A stretch of DNA of 13,682 nucleotides from Bacteroidetes bacterium GWA2_31_9b (GCA_001769005.1 MENE01000136.1:15818-29499), one strand, 5' to 3'. Shown: positions 1 to 7,168, counted from the first letter of the stretch. Notes: generated from the letters alone by a model not told the origin. Numbers and translations: made by a program.

Positions 1-710
1 GCAATTGCACGAGCAAAATCATACCAACTACAAACTCCTTCATTTGAATAATGATATAATCCCGGTACAAAATTTTTACTTTTTTCTGATTGATAAATTA
101 TTTGAACAATAGCATCTGCCAAATCATGTGCATATGTTGGTGTTCCTATTTGATCAAAAACTACATTTAACTGATCTTTTTCTTTTGATAATTTGTGAAT
201 AGTTTTTGCAAAATTATTACCAAAAGTGGAATATAACCAAGATGTTCTAATAACAATAGCATTTTCATATTTTAAAGCTATTTTTTCTCCTTCTTCTTTT
301 GATTTTCCATATACCGATTGGGGATTTGTCGGCACCTCCTCAGTATAAGGTTGAGATGAGTTTCCATCAAAAACATAATCGGTAGAAATATGAATAAGCC
401 TTGTTTTATATGCTTTTATGGAGTCAATAATCCCTTTTACACATTTTGAATTAACACTATATGCTTTTTCAGACTCTGTTTCTGCTTTATCAACCTGAGT
501 ATATGCAGCACAATTTATTATATAATTATAAGGATGATCGGTTAAATATTTTTTCAGGAAAATGGTATTTGTCAAATCCAATGTATCAACATCTGTAAAA
601 ACTACATTTACTGATTTCTCAATTTTGAAATTATCTGAATTATAGATTGCTTTCAACTCATTCCCAAGCTGGCCATTTGCTCCTGTAACTAAAATATTTA
701 TTGTACTCAT
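1..710 (-). CDS. rfbD: dTDP-4-dehydrorhamnose reductase, partial (C-terminus beyond left edge)
   Basis: This enzyme catalyses the last step of dTDP-L-rhamnose synthesis, the NAD(P)H-dependent reduction of dTDP-4-keto-L-rhamnose, in the cytoplasm. I translated it from the minus strand. The first codon ATG is at 710-708 and 236 codons are visible before the edge. The N-terminus has the Rossmann dinucleotide motif GANGQLG (residues 10-16). ISTDYVFDG follows at about 108-116. The SDR catalytic pair Tyr134-xxx-Lys138 lies in YGKSK. The substrate-region motif QIGTPTY is at about 187-193. The family is usually about 285-290 residues, so roughly 50 C-terminal residues are missing because the window ends, not because the gene is broken. 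It lies 12 bp downstream of rfbC in the same operon. The identification is secure from motifs and neighbours. Confidence 0.94.
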   Translation of the reverse strand, partial: MSTINILVTGANGQLGNELKAIYNSDNFKIEKSVNVVFTDVDTLDLTNTIFLKKYLTDHPYNYIINCAAYTQVDKAETESEKAYSVNSKCVKGIIDSIKAYKTRLIHISTDYVFDGNSSQPYTEEVPTNPQSVYGKSKEEGEKIALKYENAIVIRTSWLYSTFGNNFAKTIHKLSKEKDQLNVVFDQIGTPTYAHDLADAIVQIIYQSEKSKNFVPGLYHYSNEGVCSWYDFARAI

Positions 711-722
711 TTACTTTTATGT

Positions 723-1274
723 TTAAAAGTTAAAGTTTTTTTCTGCTTCAGTAAAAGATGGAAGAACTCTATCTTTCGGAGAAACAATTGCCTTTTCTAA
801 ATCAATTTTCCAATCAATATTTAATTGCGAATCGTTAAAGTTGATTCCTCTTTCTGACTCAGAATTATAATAACCATCTGTTTTATATAAAACAATTGCA
901 GTTTCGCTTAGAACAGAAAATCCATGAGCAAATCCATGAGGAATATAAAGTTGAGTTTTATTTTCGCATGATAACTCTATCCCAAAATATTTCCCAAAAG
1001 TTGGTGATTTTTCTCTGATATCAATAGCAATATCATAAATTTTGCCTTGCATAACCCTCACCAGTTTTGATTGTGAAAATGGTGCCAGTTGATAATGCAA
1101 ACCACGAATTGTCCCGTATACAGATTTTGATTGATTATCCTGAACAAAATCAACTGGAATGTATTGTTCAAGCTTTATTTTATTGTAACTCTCAAAAAAA
1201 TAACCTCGTGTATCTTCAAAAACCTGAGGTTTGATTATTAGCAACCCTTCTATGTTAGTTGATAAAATTTGCAT
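723..1274 (-). CDS. rfbC: dTDP-4-dehydrorhamnose 3,5-epimerase
   Basis: This is the cupin-fold epimerase that converts dTDP-4-keto-6-deoxyglucose to dTDP-4-keto-L-rhamnose in the cytoplasm. The 183-residue protein has the usual family length. It shows the N-terminal FEDTRGYFFESYN segment (about 19-31) and GTIRGLHYQ, whose His60 is the expected catalytic base. Also visible are the jelly-roll core KIYDIAIDIR (about 78-87), the IPHGFAHGF strand (111-119) and the LYKTDGYY segment, where Tyr130 fits the catalytic acid. SPKDR near 165-169 supplies the Asp that pairs with the His. These residue roles come from knowledge of RmlC structures. The gene sits 11 bp after rfbA and 12 bp before rfbD, so co-transcription is almost certain. 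No Shine-Dalgarno sequence precedes the ATG. No oddities were seen. Confidence 0.96.
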   Translation of the reverse strand: MQILSTNIEGLLIIKPQVFEDTRGYFFESYNKIKLEQYIPVDFVQDNQSKSVYGTIRGLHYQLAPFSQSKLVRVMQGKIYDIAIDIREKSPTFGKYFGIELSCENKTQLYIPHGFAHGFSVLSETAIVLYKTDGYYNSESERGINFNDSQLNIDWKIDLEKAIVSPKDRVLPSFTEAEKNFNF

Positions 1275-1285
1275 ATTAAAAAATA

Positions 1286-2152
1286 TTATTCGTTTGCGAT
1301 TTTAAGTAGATATTCTCCATACTGATTATTCTTTAATTCATTACCAAGCTGAATTAACTTTTCTTTATTAATAAATCCCATTTTATAAGCTATTTCCTCA
1401 ATACAAGCGATTTTTAATCCTTGACGTTGCTCAATTGTAGAAATATAATTTGATGCCTGTAAAAGGCTTTCGTGTGTTCCGGTATCTAGCCATGCAAAAC
1501 CTCGCCCTAATAATTCTACCTGTAATCTATTTTCATTTAAATATAATCTGTTTAGATCCGTTATTTCTAATTCACCCCGTTTACTGGGTTTAAGATTTTT
1601 TGCTTTTTCAATTACATCGTTCGAATAAAAATACAATCCTGTTACAGCATAATTTGATTTTGGTTTTTCAGGTTTTTCTTCAAGGCTAATAGCTTTACTA
1701 TTTTTATCAAACTCAACAACACCATATCTCTGAGGATCATTAACATAATAACCAAAAACTACTGCTCCATCTTTAATATTAGCCGCACGTTCGAGTACTT
1801 TTCTAAAACCATAACCATAGTAAATATTATCTCCCAGAATAAGACAAACATTATCGTTTCCAATAAACTTTTCTCCAATAATAAATGCCTGTGCTAGTCC
1901 ATCGGGTGATGGTTGAATTTCATAAGATATTTTTAATCCCAGTTGATTTCCATTTCCTAAAAGATCCTCATACAAATGAATATCTTTGGGTGTTGAAATA
2001 ATTAATATGTCTTTAATTCCTGCAAGCATTAATACCGATAATGGATAGTATATCATCGGTTTATCATAAATTGGAATAATTTGTTTCGAAATGCTTTTGG
2101 TTATAGGATACAATCGGGTTCCGGCTCCTCCGGCAAGTATAATTCCTTTCAT
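1286..2152 (-). CDS. rfbA: glucose-1-phosphate thymidylyltransferase
   Basis: This enzyme joins glucose-1-phosphate and dTTP to make dTDP-glucose, the entry step of dTDP-sugar synthesis. At 288 residues it is the typical short RmlA length. The nucleotidyltransferase signature GGAGTRLYPIT is at residues 8-18, followed by SKQ with Lys23. The metal-binding Asp108 is in LGDNIYYG and the second metal Asp223 is in WLDTGTHESL. EEKP (158-161) and the C-terminal helical region (about 250-288) that forms the allosteric site are also present. The start is the ATG at 2152, six bases downstream of the uxs-like gene. The operon order here is uxs-rfbA-rfbC-rfbD. The 4,6-dehydratase rfbB needed between RfbA and RfbC is not in the window; it may lie past the left edge or elsewhere. 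Confidence 0.97.
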   Translation of the reverse strand: MKGIILAGGAGTRLYPITKSISKQIIPIYDKPMIYYPLSVLMLAGIKDILIISTPKDIHLYEDLLGNGNQLGLKISYEIQPSPDGLAQAFIIGEKFIGNDNVCLILGDNIYYGYGFRKVLERAANIKDGAVVFGYYVNDPQRYGVVEFDKNSKAISLEEKPEKPKSNYAVTGLYFYSNDVIEKAKNLKPSKRGELEITDLNRLYLNENRLQVELLGRGFAWLDTGTHESLLQASNYISTIEQRQGLKIACIEEIAYKMGFINKEKLIQLGNELKNNQYGEYLLKIANE

Positions 2153-2158
2153 TTTGTT

Positions 2159-3094
2159 TTAGCTATTATGTTTAAAATACTCTATTGTTTTTATTAAACC
2201 TTCGTTTAGTTTTACATTTGGGTACCAGTTATTTAGTATATCTTTCGCTTTTGTAATATTAGGTTGTCTTTGTGTAGGATCATCTTCAGGAAGTGGCATA
2301 TGAACAATTTTCGATTTTGATCCGGTAATTTGTAGTACTTGTTCAGCAAGTTCAAGTATAGTAAACTCATCGGGATTTCCAATATTTATTGGCCCGGTAA
2401 TATTATCATCGGTATTCATTAAACGGATTAATCCTTCAACCAAATCGTCGATATATTGAAAACTACGTGTTTGTTTACCATCACCAAAAATTGTTATATC
2501 CTGATTTTTTAATGCTTGAACAATAAAATTTGAAACAACACGGCCATCATTAGCATTCATTCCTGGGCCATAAGTATTAAATATTCGTGCAATTTTTATA
2601 CGTACATTGTTTTGATAATGATAATTCACAAAAAGGGATTCTGCACATCGCTTTCCTTCATCGTAGCATGATCGTTTACCTATAGGGTTGCAATTACCCC
2701 AATATTCTTCGGTTTGTGGATGTATAATCGGATCGCCATAAACTTCACTTGTCGATGCTTGTAATACTTTGGCGTTAATTCGTTTTGCCAGCCCAAGCAT
2801 ATTTATAGCACCCATTACCGATGTTTTAATTGTTTTTATTGGATTATGCTGATAATGTACAGGTGAAGCAGGGCAGGCCAAATTAAATATTTCATCAACC
2901 TCTACTAAAAAAGGCATGGTAATATCATGTCGTATTAATTCAAAATAGGGATTTTTAGTTAAGTGAACAACATTTTTTTTTGAGCCTGTAAAGAAATTAT
3001 CGAGACAAATTACCTCATTTCCTTCATTTAATAAACGTTCACAAAGATGAGACCCAATAAAACCGGCACCACCGGTAACTAATATTTTTTTCAT
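2159..3094 (-). CDS. UDP-glucuronate decarboxylase-like SDR (UDP-xylose synthase family)
   Basis: This extended short-chain dehydrogenase of 311 residues acts on a nucleotide sugar. The Rossmann motif TGGAGFIGSHL is at residues 7-17. ACPASPVHYQ (73-82) is followed by the long helix beginning NPIKTIKT. STSEVYGDP (114-122) precedes the catalytic Tyr144-xxx-Lys148 in YDEGKR, and FNTYGPGM comes later. ACPASP, STSEVYGDP and YDEGKR are hallmarks of the UXS group (UDP-glucuronate to UDP-xylose) rather than of dTDP-glucose 4,6-dehydratase, which usually carries STDEVYG. I therefore prefer UDP-glucuronate decarboxylase, though a related 4-epimerase or dehydratase activity cannot be excluded. It is the first gene of the operon. 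The ATG at 3094 faces the AT-rich intergenic region, and rfbA starts 6 bp downstream. It probably feeds surface-polysaccharide synthesis. Confidence 0.85.
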   Translation of the reverse strand: MKKILVTGGAGFIGSHLCERLLNEGNEVICLDNFFTGSKKNVVHLTKNPYFELIRHDITMPFLVEVDEIFNLACPASPVHYQHNPIKTIKTSVMGAINMLGLAKRINAKVLQASTSEVYGDPIIHPQTEEYWGNCNPIGKRSCYDEGKRCAESLFVNYHYQNNVRIKIARIFNTYGPGMNANDGRVVSNFIVQALKNQDITIFGDGKQTRSFQYIDDLVEGLIRLMNTDDNITGPINIGNPDEFTILELAEQVLQITGSKSKIVHMPLPEDDPTQRQPNITKAKDILNNWYPNVKLNEGLIKTIEYFKHNS

Positions 3095-3302
3095 TTCCTA
3101 AATATGAAGATTACATGTAACTCTCTTAATGCTATACATTTATGATTTTTGCTTGTTATTGTAAATATACAAAAAGCATACGGTATAATATATCAACAGT
3201 TTACTTTTTTGCTTATTTGTAATTATTTGACTTATTACTTTAAAAGTTTGAATCCGATTTTTTAATTTATTATAAATCAGCTATTTCATTTTTTTTATAA
3301 CT

Positions 3303-3310
3303 CAAAAATA
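3303..3310 (-). promoter_or_regulatory. Possible -7 element for the uxs-rfb operon
   Basis: Read on the minus strand, these bases give TATTTTTG, an exact match to the Bacteroidota -7 consensus TAnnTTTG. No clear TTTG is seen at the -33 position. If it is used, the uxs mRNA would have an untranslated leader of about 200 nt, long but not unusual for polysaccharide operons. A weaker near-match (TATATTTAC, minus strand, 3169-3161) lies closer to the gene. In such AT-rich DNA an 8-base match with two free positions can occur by chance, so this is tentative. Confidence 0.28.
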
Positions 3311-3679
3311 TTTCACGAACATACTAAGAATTTTATAAAATTTATTATTCTAACTGAATTTCTCCGTAAAAATTAAAGATTTTTAACTTTTAATTTTTAA
3401 TCCGTTACCGTTATTTAATTACATATCTTAAAATTGTTTTAGTTAGTAACTCATATTTTTATTTGAGGATTATAATTTCCGGTTTAGTGATTTTTATCTT
3501 GTTTTATGTTTAAAAACTCAAACGTTAAAATATTGTTTTGTAACATATTATAATAGAGATGAATTGCCTAAAGCTTATGAACAATCATTTTATGAGTAAA
3601 ATATTTCGAATATTTTTAGTAAGATTGACCTTAAAGCGTTTTTTAGTATCTTTATTTTTAAATAATTAAATAAAAATTA

Positions 3680-3687
3680 TATTTTTG
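3680..3687 (+). promoter_or_regulatory. Promoter -7 element for rpsA
   Basis: TATTTTTG followed by C matches the Bacteroidota primary sigma factor -7 element TAnnTTTG exactly. About 20 bp upstream is a TTTA (near 3657-3660) in place of the preferred -33 TTTG. Transcription would start near 3694, giving a leader of about 50 nt before the rpsA ATG. The first AUG in that transcript would be the short upstream ORF at 3711, not rpsA. Confidence 0.6.
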
Positions 3688-3710
3688 CATTCTGTTAAAA
3701 ACTATAAATA

Positions 3711-3746
3711 ATGTCTAACCTATTAAAAGTAATTAAATTAAATTAA
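3711..3746 (+). CDS. Putative 11-codon upstream ORF abutting rpsA
   Basis: ATG at 3711 opens a frame encoding MSNLLKVIKLN. It ends at TAA 3744-3746, immediately followed by the rpsA ATG at 3747, so it is in frame with rpsA and separated only by the stop codon. It would be the first AUG downstream of the predicted transcription start (about 3694), and it lies in an A-rich context typical of Bacteroidota initiation sites. A ribosome finishing this peptide would be placed exactly on the rpsA start. Whether it is translated is unknown. An 11-codon frame in AT-rich DNA can be accidental, and I infer a role only from its exact position. Confidence 0.3.
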   Translation: MSNLLKVIKLN

Positions 3747-5762
3747 ATGATTGAAAACGAAGAAAACAAAGCTGTAGACCAAATTGAGAATGTTGATCAG
3801 CAGGGACAGGTTGTGGTTGAAGAAACTGCAAAAGCAAAAACTAAAGCAAAAGTTGCTAAAGTTACAAAATCTGTTATTGAATATGCTACTCCTACCGAAG
3901 ATTTCGATTGGGAAAACACACGAAAAGATGGTGGAGCTTACCCAAAAGCTACACAAGATGAGTTTGAAAAACTATACGACAAAACTCTTTCTACAATAAC
4001 TGAAAACGAAGTAATAGATGGTACTGTGGTATCACTTAACAAACGTGAAGTTGTTATTAACATTGGTTACAAATCAGAAGGTGTTGTAAGTTTAAACGAA
4101 TTCCGTTACAATCCTAACTTAAAAGTTGGTGATAAAGTTGAAGTATATGTTGAAAGTCAGGAAGACAAAGATGGTCAGTTAGTACTTTCACATAAAAAAG
4201 CAAGAGCGCTTCGCTCATGGGATCGAGTTAACGAAGCTCTTGAAAAAGACGAAATTATTCAGGGATACATTAAATGTCGTACTAAAGGTGGTATGATCGT
4301 TGATGTATTCGGTATTGAAGCTTTCTTACCTGGTTCACAAATTGATGTGAAACCTATTCGTGATTACGATATTTATGTTGATAAAACCATGGAATTTAAA
4401 GTGGTTAAAATCAATCATGAATTTAAAAATGTTGTTGTTTCTCACAAAGCTCTTATTGAAGCTGAACTTGAACAACAAAAGAAAGAAATTATTGCTAAAC
4501 TAGAAAAAGGACAAGTTCTTGAAGGAACTGTTAAAAATATTACTTCTTATGGAGTATTTATCGACTTAGGTGGTGTTGATGGTTTAATTCACATTACCGA
4601 TTTATCATGGGGTCGTGTAAATCATCCTGAAGAAATCGTTCAGTTAGATCAAAAATTAAATGTTGTAATTCTTGATTTTGATGATGATAAAAAACGTATT
4701 GCATTAGGTTTAAAACAATTAACTCCTCATCCATGGGATTCTTTAAGTAAAGATCTTAAAGTAGGCGATTCTGTTAAAGGAAAAGTTGTTGTTATGGCCG
4801 ATTATGGTGCATTTGTTGAAATAGCACAAGGTGTTGAAGGTTTAATTCACGTTTCTGAAATGTCTTGGTCACAACATTTACGTAGTGCTCAGGAATTCTT
4901 AAAAGTAGGAGACGAAGTTGAAGCTCAAATTCTTACCCTTGACAGAGATGAACGTAAAATGTCATTAGGTATTAAACAACTTAAATCTGATCCTTGGAGC
5001 AATATCGACGAAAAATATGCAATGGGAAGCAGACATTCTGCTACTGTTCGTAACTTTACAAATTTTGGAGTATTTGTTGAAATTGAAGAAGGTGTTGATG
5101 GTTTAATTCATATTTCTGACCTTTCTTGGACAAAGAAAATTAAACACCCAGCTGAATTTACAGCAATTGGAGAAAAAATCGACGTAGTTGTTCTTGAAAT
5201 CGATAAAGAAAACCGTAGATTAAGTTTAGGTCATAAACAACTTGAAGAAAATCCATGGGATGTTTTTGAAACAGTATTTACTGTAGGTTCAGTTCACGAA
5301 GGAACAATTGTTGAAGTATTCGACAAAGGTGCTGTTGTTGCTTTACCATATGGTGTTGAAGGTTTTGTTACTCCTAAACATCTTGTTAAAGAAGACGGAA
5401 AAGCTGGAAAAGTTGACGAAAAATTAGAATTTAAGGTAATAGAGTTTTCTAAGTCAGCAAAAAAGATTATCTTGTCTCACAGTAGAATTTTTGAAGACGA
5501 AAAGAAAGAAACTGAAGAAACAGAGAAAAAAACAAAAACTACTGCAACAAAAAAAGCTGTTAAAAAAGTAAAATCAAACTTAGAAAAAACAACTTTAGGC
5601 GATATCTCTGAATTAGCAAGTCTTAAAACAGAAATGGAAGAAGAGCATAAGAAAGAAGTAGCTGAGAAAAAAGCTGAAATGGACGCTAAAGAAGAAAAGA
5701 AAGCTAAAGCTGCTAAAGTTGCTAAAACAAAAAAAGAACCTAAAGAAGATTCAGCAGAATAG
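3747..5762 (+). CDS. rpsA: 30S ribosomal protein S1
   Basis: S1 binds mRNA on the 30S subunit and helps initiation, which matters in a genome without Shine-Dalgarno sites. The 671-residue protein has an acidic/basic low-complexity N-terminal extension (1-80). Six S1 OB-fold repeats follow at roughly 84-150, 167-234, 254-324, 338-410, 425-498 and 512-580. Repeats 3-5 are the most canonical, with GVFIDLGGVDGLIHITDLSW-type cores; repeat 2 is divergent and repeat 6 is shortened. This is the classical six-repeat S1 plan. A tail from 581 to the end is Lys/Glu/Ala rich and contains TLGDISELASLK (616-627), a segment I recall from Bacteroidota S1 proteins. The tail then continues for about 40 more charged residues, making this protein longer than many relatives. 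The gene has its own promoter and is followed after 24 bp by the STAS gene. Several strong codon-biased stretches fit high expression. Confidence 0.97.
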   Translation: MIENEENKAVDQIENVDQQGQVVVEETAKAKTKAKVAKVTKSVIEYATPTEDFDWENTRKDGGAYPKATQDEFEKLYDKTLSTITENEVIDGTVVSLNKREVVINIGYKSEGVVSLNEFRYNPNLKVGDKVEVYVESQEDKDGQLVLSHKKARALRSWDRVNEALEKDEIIQGYIKCRTKGGMIVDVFGIEAFLPGSQIDVKPIRDYDIYVDKTMEFKVVKINHEFKNVVVSHKALIEAELEQQKKEIIAKLEKGQVLEGTVKNITSYGVFIDLGGVDGLIHITDLSWGRVNHPEEIVQLDQKLNVVILDFDDDKKRIALGLKQLTPHPWDSLSKDLKVGDSVKGKVVVMADYGAFVEIAQGVEGLIHVSEMSWSQHLRSAQEFLKVGDEVEAQILTLDRDERKMSLGIKQLKSDPWSNIDEKYAMGSRHSATVRNFTNFGVFVEIEEGVDGLIHISDLSWTKKIKHPAEFTAIGEKIDVVVLEIDKENRRLSLGHKQLEENPWDVFETVFTVGSVHEGTIVEVFDKGAVVALPYGVEGFVTPKHLVKEDGKAGKVDEKLEFKVIEFSKSAKKIILSHSRIFEDEKKETEETEKKTKTTATKKAVKKVKSNLEKTTLGDISELASLKTEMEEEHKKEVAEKKAEMDAKEEKKAKAAKVAKTKKEPKEDSAE

Positions 5763-5786
5763 TTAGTTAATCTAATATAAGTTACA

Positions 5787-6146
5787 ATGGAATTCAAGAT
5801 TGAAAAACTGGAAAAATATACTTTAATTCAAGTATTGGAAGAAAAACTGGACACAAATGTTGCTCCAAGTCTTAAATCCGAATTGGTTTTAATTTCCGGA
5901 AAAGGAGAAAAAAACATTATACTTGATTTAAGTAATTGCCGCTATTGCGACTCATCTGGTTTAAGCGCTATTCTTGTTGCAAATCGTTTGTGTAAAAATG
6001 CAAATGGTACTTTTGTTCTTACAGGTTTAAACGAAGCTGTTGACAGATTAATTACCATTTCGCAATTAGACACTGTTCTTAATATTGCATACTCTGCTGA
6101 AGAAGCAGTTGATATTGTTATTGATAATGAAGAAAATAAAAAATAA
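5787..6146 (+). CDS. STAS-domain anti-sigma factor antagonist (SpoIIAA-like)
   Basis: This 119-residue protein consists of one STAS domain. The fold is recognisable from the N-terminal strands MEFKIEKLEKYTLIQV, the helix TNVAPSLKSEL (23-33) and the strand KNIILDLSN (42-50). The switch loop CDSSGLSAIL (54-63) follows. In SpoIIAA-type antagonists the Ser in DSSG is phosphorylated by a GHKL anti-sigma kinase; Ser57 is the likely site here, with Asp55 before it. Partner switching of this kind controls sigma factors or other outputs. The gene begins 24 bp after rpsA and ends 21 bp before rnz, so it is probably co-transcribed with both. Its kinase and phosphatase partners are not adjacent. Two SiaB-like kinases lie 2.6 and 6.6 kb downstream, but SiaB normally acts on SiaC, so a link is only speculation. 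Confidence 0.9.
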   Translation: MEFKIEKLEKYTLIQVLEEKLDTNVAPSLKSELVLISGKGEKNIILDLSNCRYCDSSGLSAILVANRLCKNANGTFVLTGLNEAVDRLITISQLDTVLNIAYSAEEAVDIVIDNEENKK

Positions 6147-6167
6147 TAAAGTTTAGAACTTTAAATA

Positions 6168-7091
6168 TTGACATTTGAATTAACAATATTAGGAAGTAGC
6201 TCTGCTATTCCAACTTCTAAAAGAAACCTTACCGCTCATGTACTCAATGTACATGAGCGGTTTTTTTTAATCGATTGTGGCGAAGGTACTCAACTTCAGC
6301 TCCGACGAAATAAAATTCGTTTTGGGAAAATTAACCATATATTTATTAGCCATCTTCATGGTGATCATATTTTTGGGTTATTTGGGTTAATTTCTACTTT
6401 TAACATGCTTAAAAGAGATACCGATCTTCATATATATTCTCATCAGGAACTAGAGCGAATATTAACTGAGCACATTCAATTTTTCGAACGAAATCTGGCT
6501 TATAAAATTGTTTTTCATCATATAAAACCAGAAAAAAATGAGTTGATTTACGAAGATGAAAAGATTACTGTTGAAACTATACCTTTAAAACATAGAGTTC
6601 CTACATGTGGTTTTTTATTTAAAGAGAAGCCTCATTTAAAAAATATAAAAAAAAATGTTGTAGAAAAATATCAAATTCCAATTAGTGAAATTCAAAAAAT
6701 AAAAGAGGGTAACAATTACCTTTTTCACGATAAAATTATTCCAAACACAGAACTTACAATTCCTGCTTATAAGCAACGTTCGTATGCATACTGCACAGAT
6801 ACAGCATATTCAGAAAAGATTATTCCAATAATTTCAAATGTTGACATTCTTTTTCATGAAACTACATTTGCAAATAATTTTAAAAAGCTTGCAAAAGAAA
6901 CTTTCCATTCTACTGCAGAACAAGCTGCAAGTATTGCTAAACAAGCAAATGTTACAAAATTAATTATTGGCCATTTTTCTGCTCGTTATAAAAATGTGGA
7001 AATAATTTTACAACAGTCAAAAGCTGTTTTTGAAAATACCTTTGTTGCCGAAGATGGCGAAAAATATAAGGTTGATTTACAAAGAGAGTAG
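6168..7091 (+). CDS. rnz: Ribonuclease Z (tRNA 3'-processing endonuclease)
   Basis: This metallo-beta-lactamase-fold endonuclease removes 3' trailers from tRNA precursors. It is 307 residues, normal for the short RNase Z (ElaC) form. Visible motifs are the start LTILGSSSAIPT (5-16), DCGEGTQ (36-42) and the zinc signature HLHGDH (62-67). Further ligands are His142 in PLKHRVPT, Asp211 in YCTDTAY, and His269 in IIGHFSARY; FHETTF (229-234) and HSTAEQAA (247-254) are also present. The start is TTG at 6168. It gives MTFELTILGSSS, which matches the family N-terminus, and no in-frame ATG precedes the conserved motif, so a weak non-ATG start is favoured. The gene follows the STAS gene by 21 bp. Codons 22-34 form a terminator-like hairpin plus T tract (separate entry), so expression may depend on its own translation. 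Confidence 0.96.
   Translation: MTFELTILGSSSAIPTSKRNLTAHVLNVHERFFLIDCGEGTQLQLRRNKIRFGKINHIFISHLHGDHIFGLFGLISTFNMLKRDTDLHIYSHQELERILTEHIQFFERNLAYKIVFHHIKPEKNELIYEDEKITVETIPLKHRVPTCGFLFKEKPHLKNIKKNVVEKYQIPISEIQKIKEGNNYLFHDKIIPNTELTIPAYKQRSYAYCTDTAYSEKIIPIISNVDILFHETTFANNFKKLAKETFHSTAEQAASIAKQANVTKLIIGHFSARYKNVEIILQQSKAVFENTFVAEDGEKYKVDLQRE
6231..6268 (+). terminator. Intrinsic-terminator-like hairpin and T tract inside rnz
   Basis: The left arm CCGCTCATGTAC (6232-6243) and right arm GTACATGAGCGG (6249-6260) are perfectly complementary around a 5-base loop (TCAAT). Eight T residues follow at once (6261-6268); A6231-T6261 can add a thirteenth pair. This has every element of a Rho-independent terminator on the plus strand, yet it lies within rnz codons 22-34, 63 bases after the start codon and 85 bases after the STAS stop. 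It could end most rpsA-STAS transcripts unless ribosomes on rnz cover the stem. The structure is seen directly; its activity is inferred. Confidence 0.7.
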
Positions 7092-7126
7092 TTCAAAAAT
7101 CTTTTTAACTTCTCAATCTATAATAT

Positions 7127-7134
7127 TATCTTTG
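7127..7134 (+). promoter_or_regulatory. Promoter -7 element for guaA
   Basis: TATCTTTG followed by C is an exact TAnnTTTG match, with a T run (near 7102-7106) at the -33 distance instead of a clear TTTG. Transcription would begin near 7141, leaving a leader of about 28 nt before the ATG at 7169. That is too short for a purine riboswitch. It gives guaA a start of its own, independent of transcripts that may stop within rnz. Confidence 0.6.
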
Positions 7135-7168
7135 CCTGAAATAGAAAAATTGCATTAAAAAACCGATT

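Larger units (their letters stand above)
3095..3746. other. Divergent AT-rich intergenic region between polysaccharide operon and rpsA
   Basis: This 652-bp region separates the minus-strand uxs-rfb operon from the plus-strand rpsA operon. It is overwhelmingly A and T, with no tRNA, no GC-rich structured RNA and no recognisable gene remnant. I can support a -7 element for rpsA near its right end, a possible minus-strand -7 element near 3303-3310, and a short upstream ORF directly before rpsA. A loose AT-only inverted repeat lies at 3368-3398 (arms AAAAATTAAAG and CTTTTAATTTTT, one bulge). A 36-codon open frame at 3559-3669 is present but not convincing. The region may contain control elements that cannot be recognised from one sequence. 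Confidence 0.6.

Noticed and set aside
2121..2140. GC-rich near-palindrome in rfbA resembling a terminator stem
   Set aside because: It arises from the codons of the conserved GGAGT nucleotidyltransferase motif, is imperfect, and has no T run.
3559..3669. 36-codon plus-strand open frame upstream of rpsA (starts MNCLKLMNNHF, basic and hydrophobic)
   Set aside because: No recognisable family, no -7 element in front of it, and it runs into the rpsA promoter region. A frame of this length is plausible by chance in 650 bp of AT-rich DNA.
3735..3746. AATTAAATTAAATTAA tandem repeat before rpsA
   Set aside because: A very short A/T repeat typical of A-rich initiation regions in this phylum; no evidence of a separate function.
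3738..3956. Minus-strand 72-residue open frame over the rpsA start
   Set aside because: Phe/Ser/Asn-rich shadow of the Lys/Glu-rich rpsA N-terminus with no family resemblance.
5477..5797. Minus-strand 106-residue open frame over the rpsA tail
   Set aside because: Low-complexity Ser/Phe/Ala antisense of the Lys/Glu/Ala-rich S1 tail; a frame artefact.
7141..7168. Possible purine riboswitch before guaA
   Set aside because: The predicted leader is only about 28 nt, and no conserved purine-aptamer elements are present.
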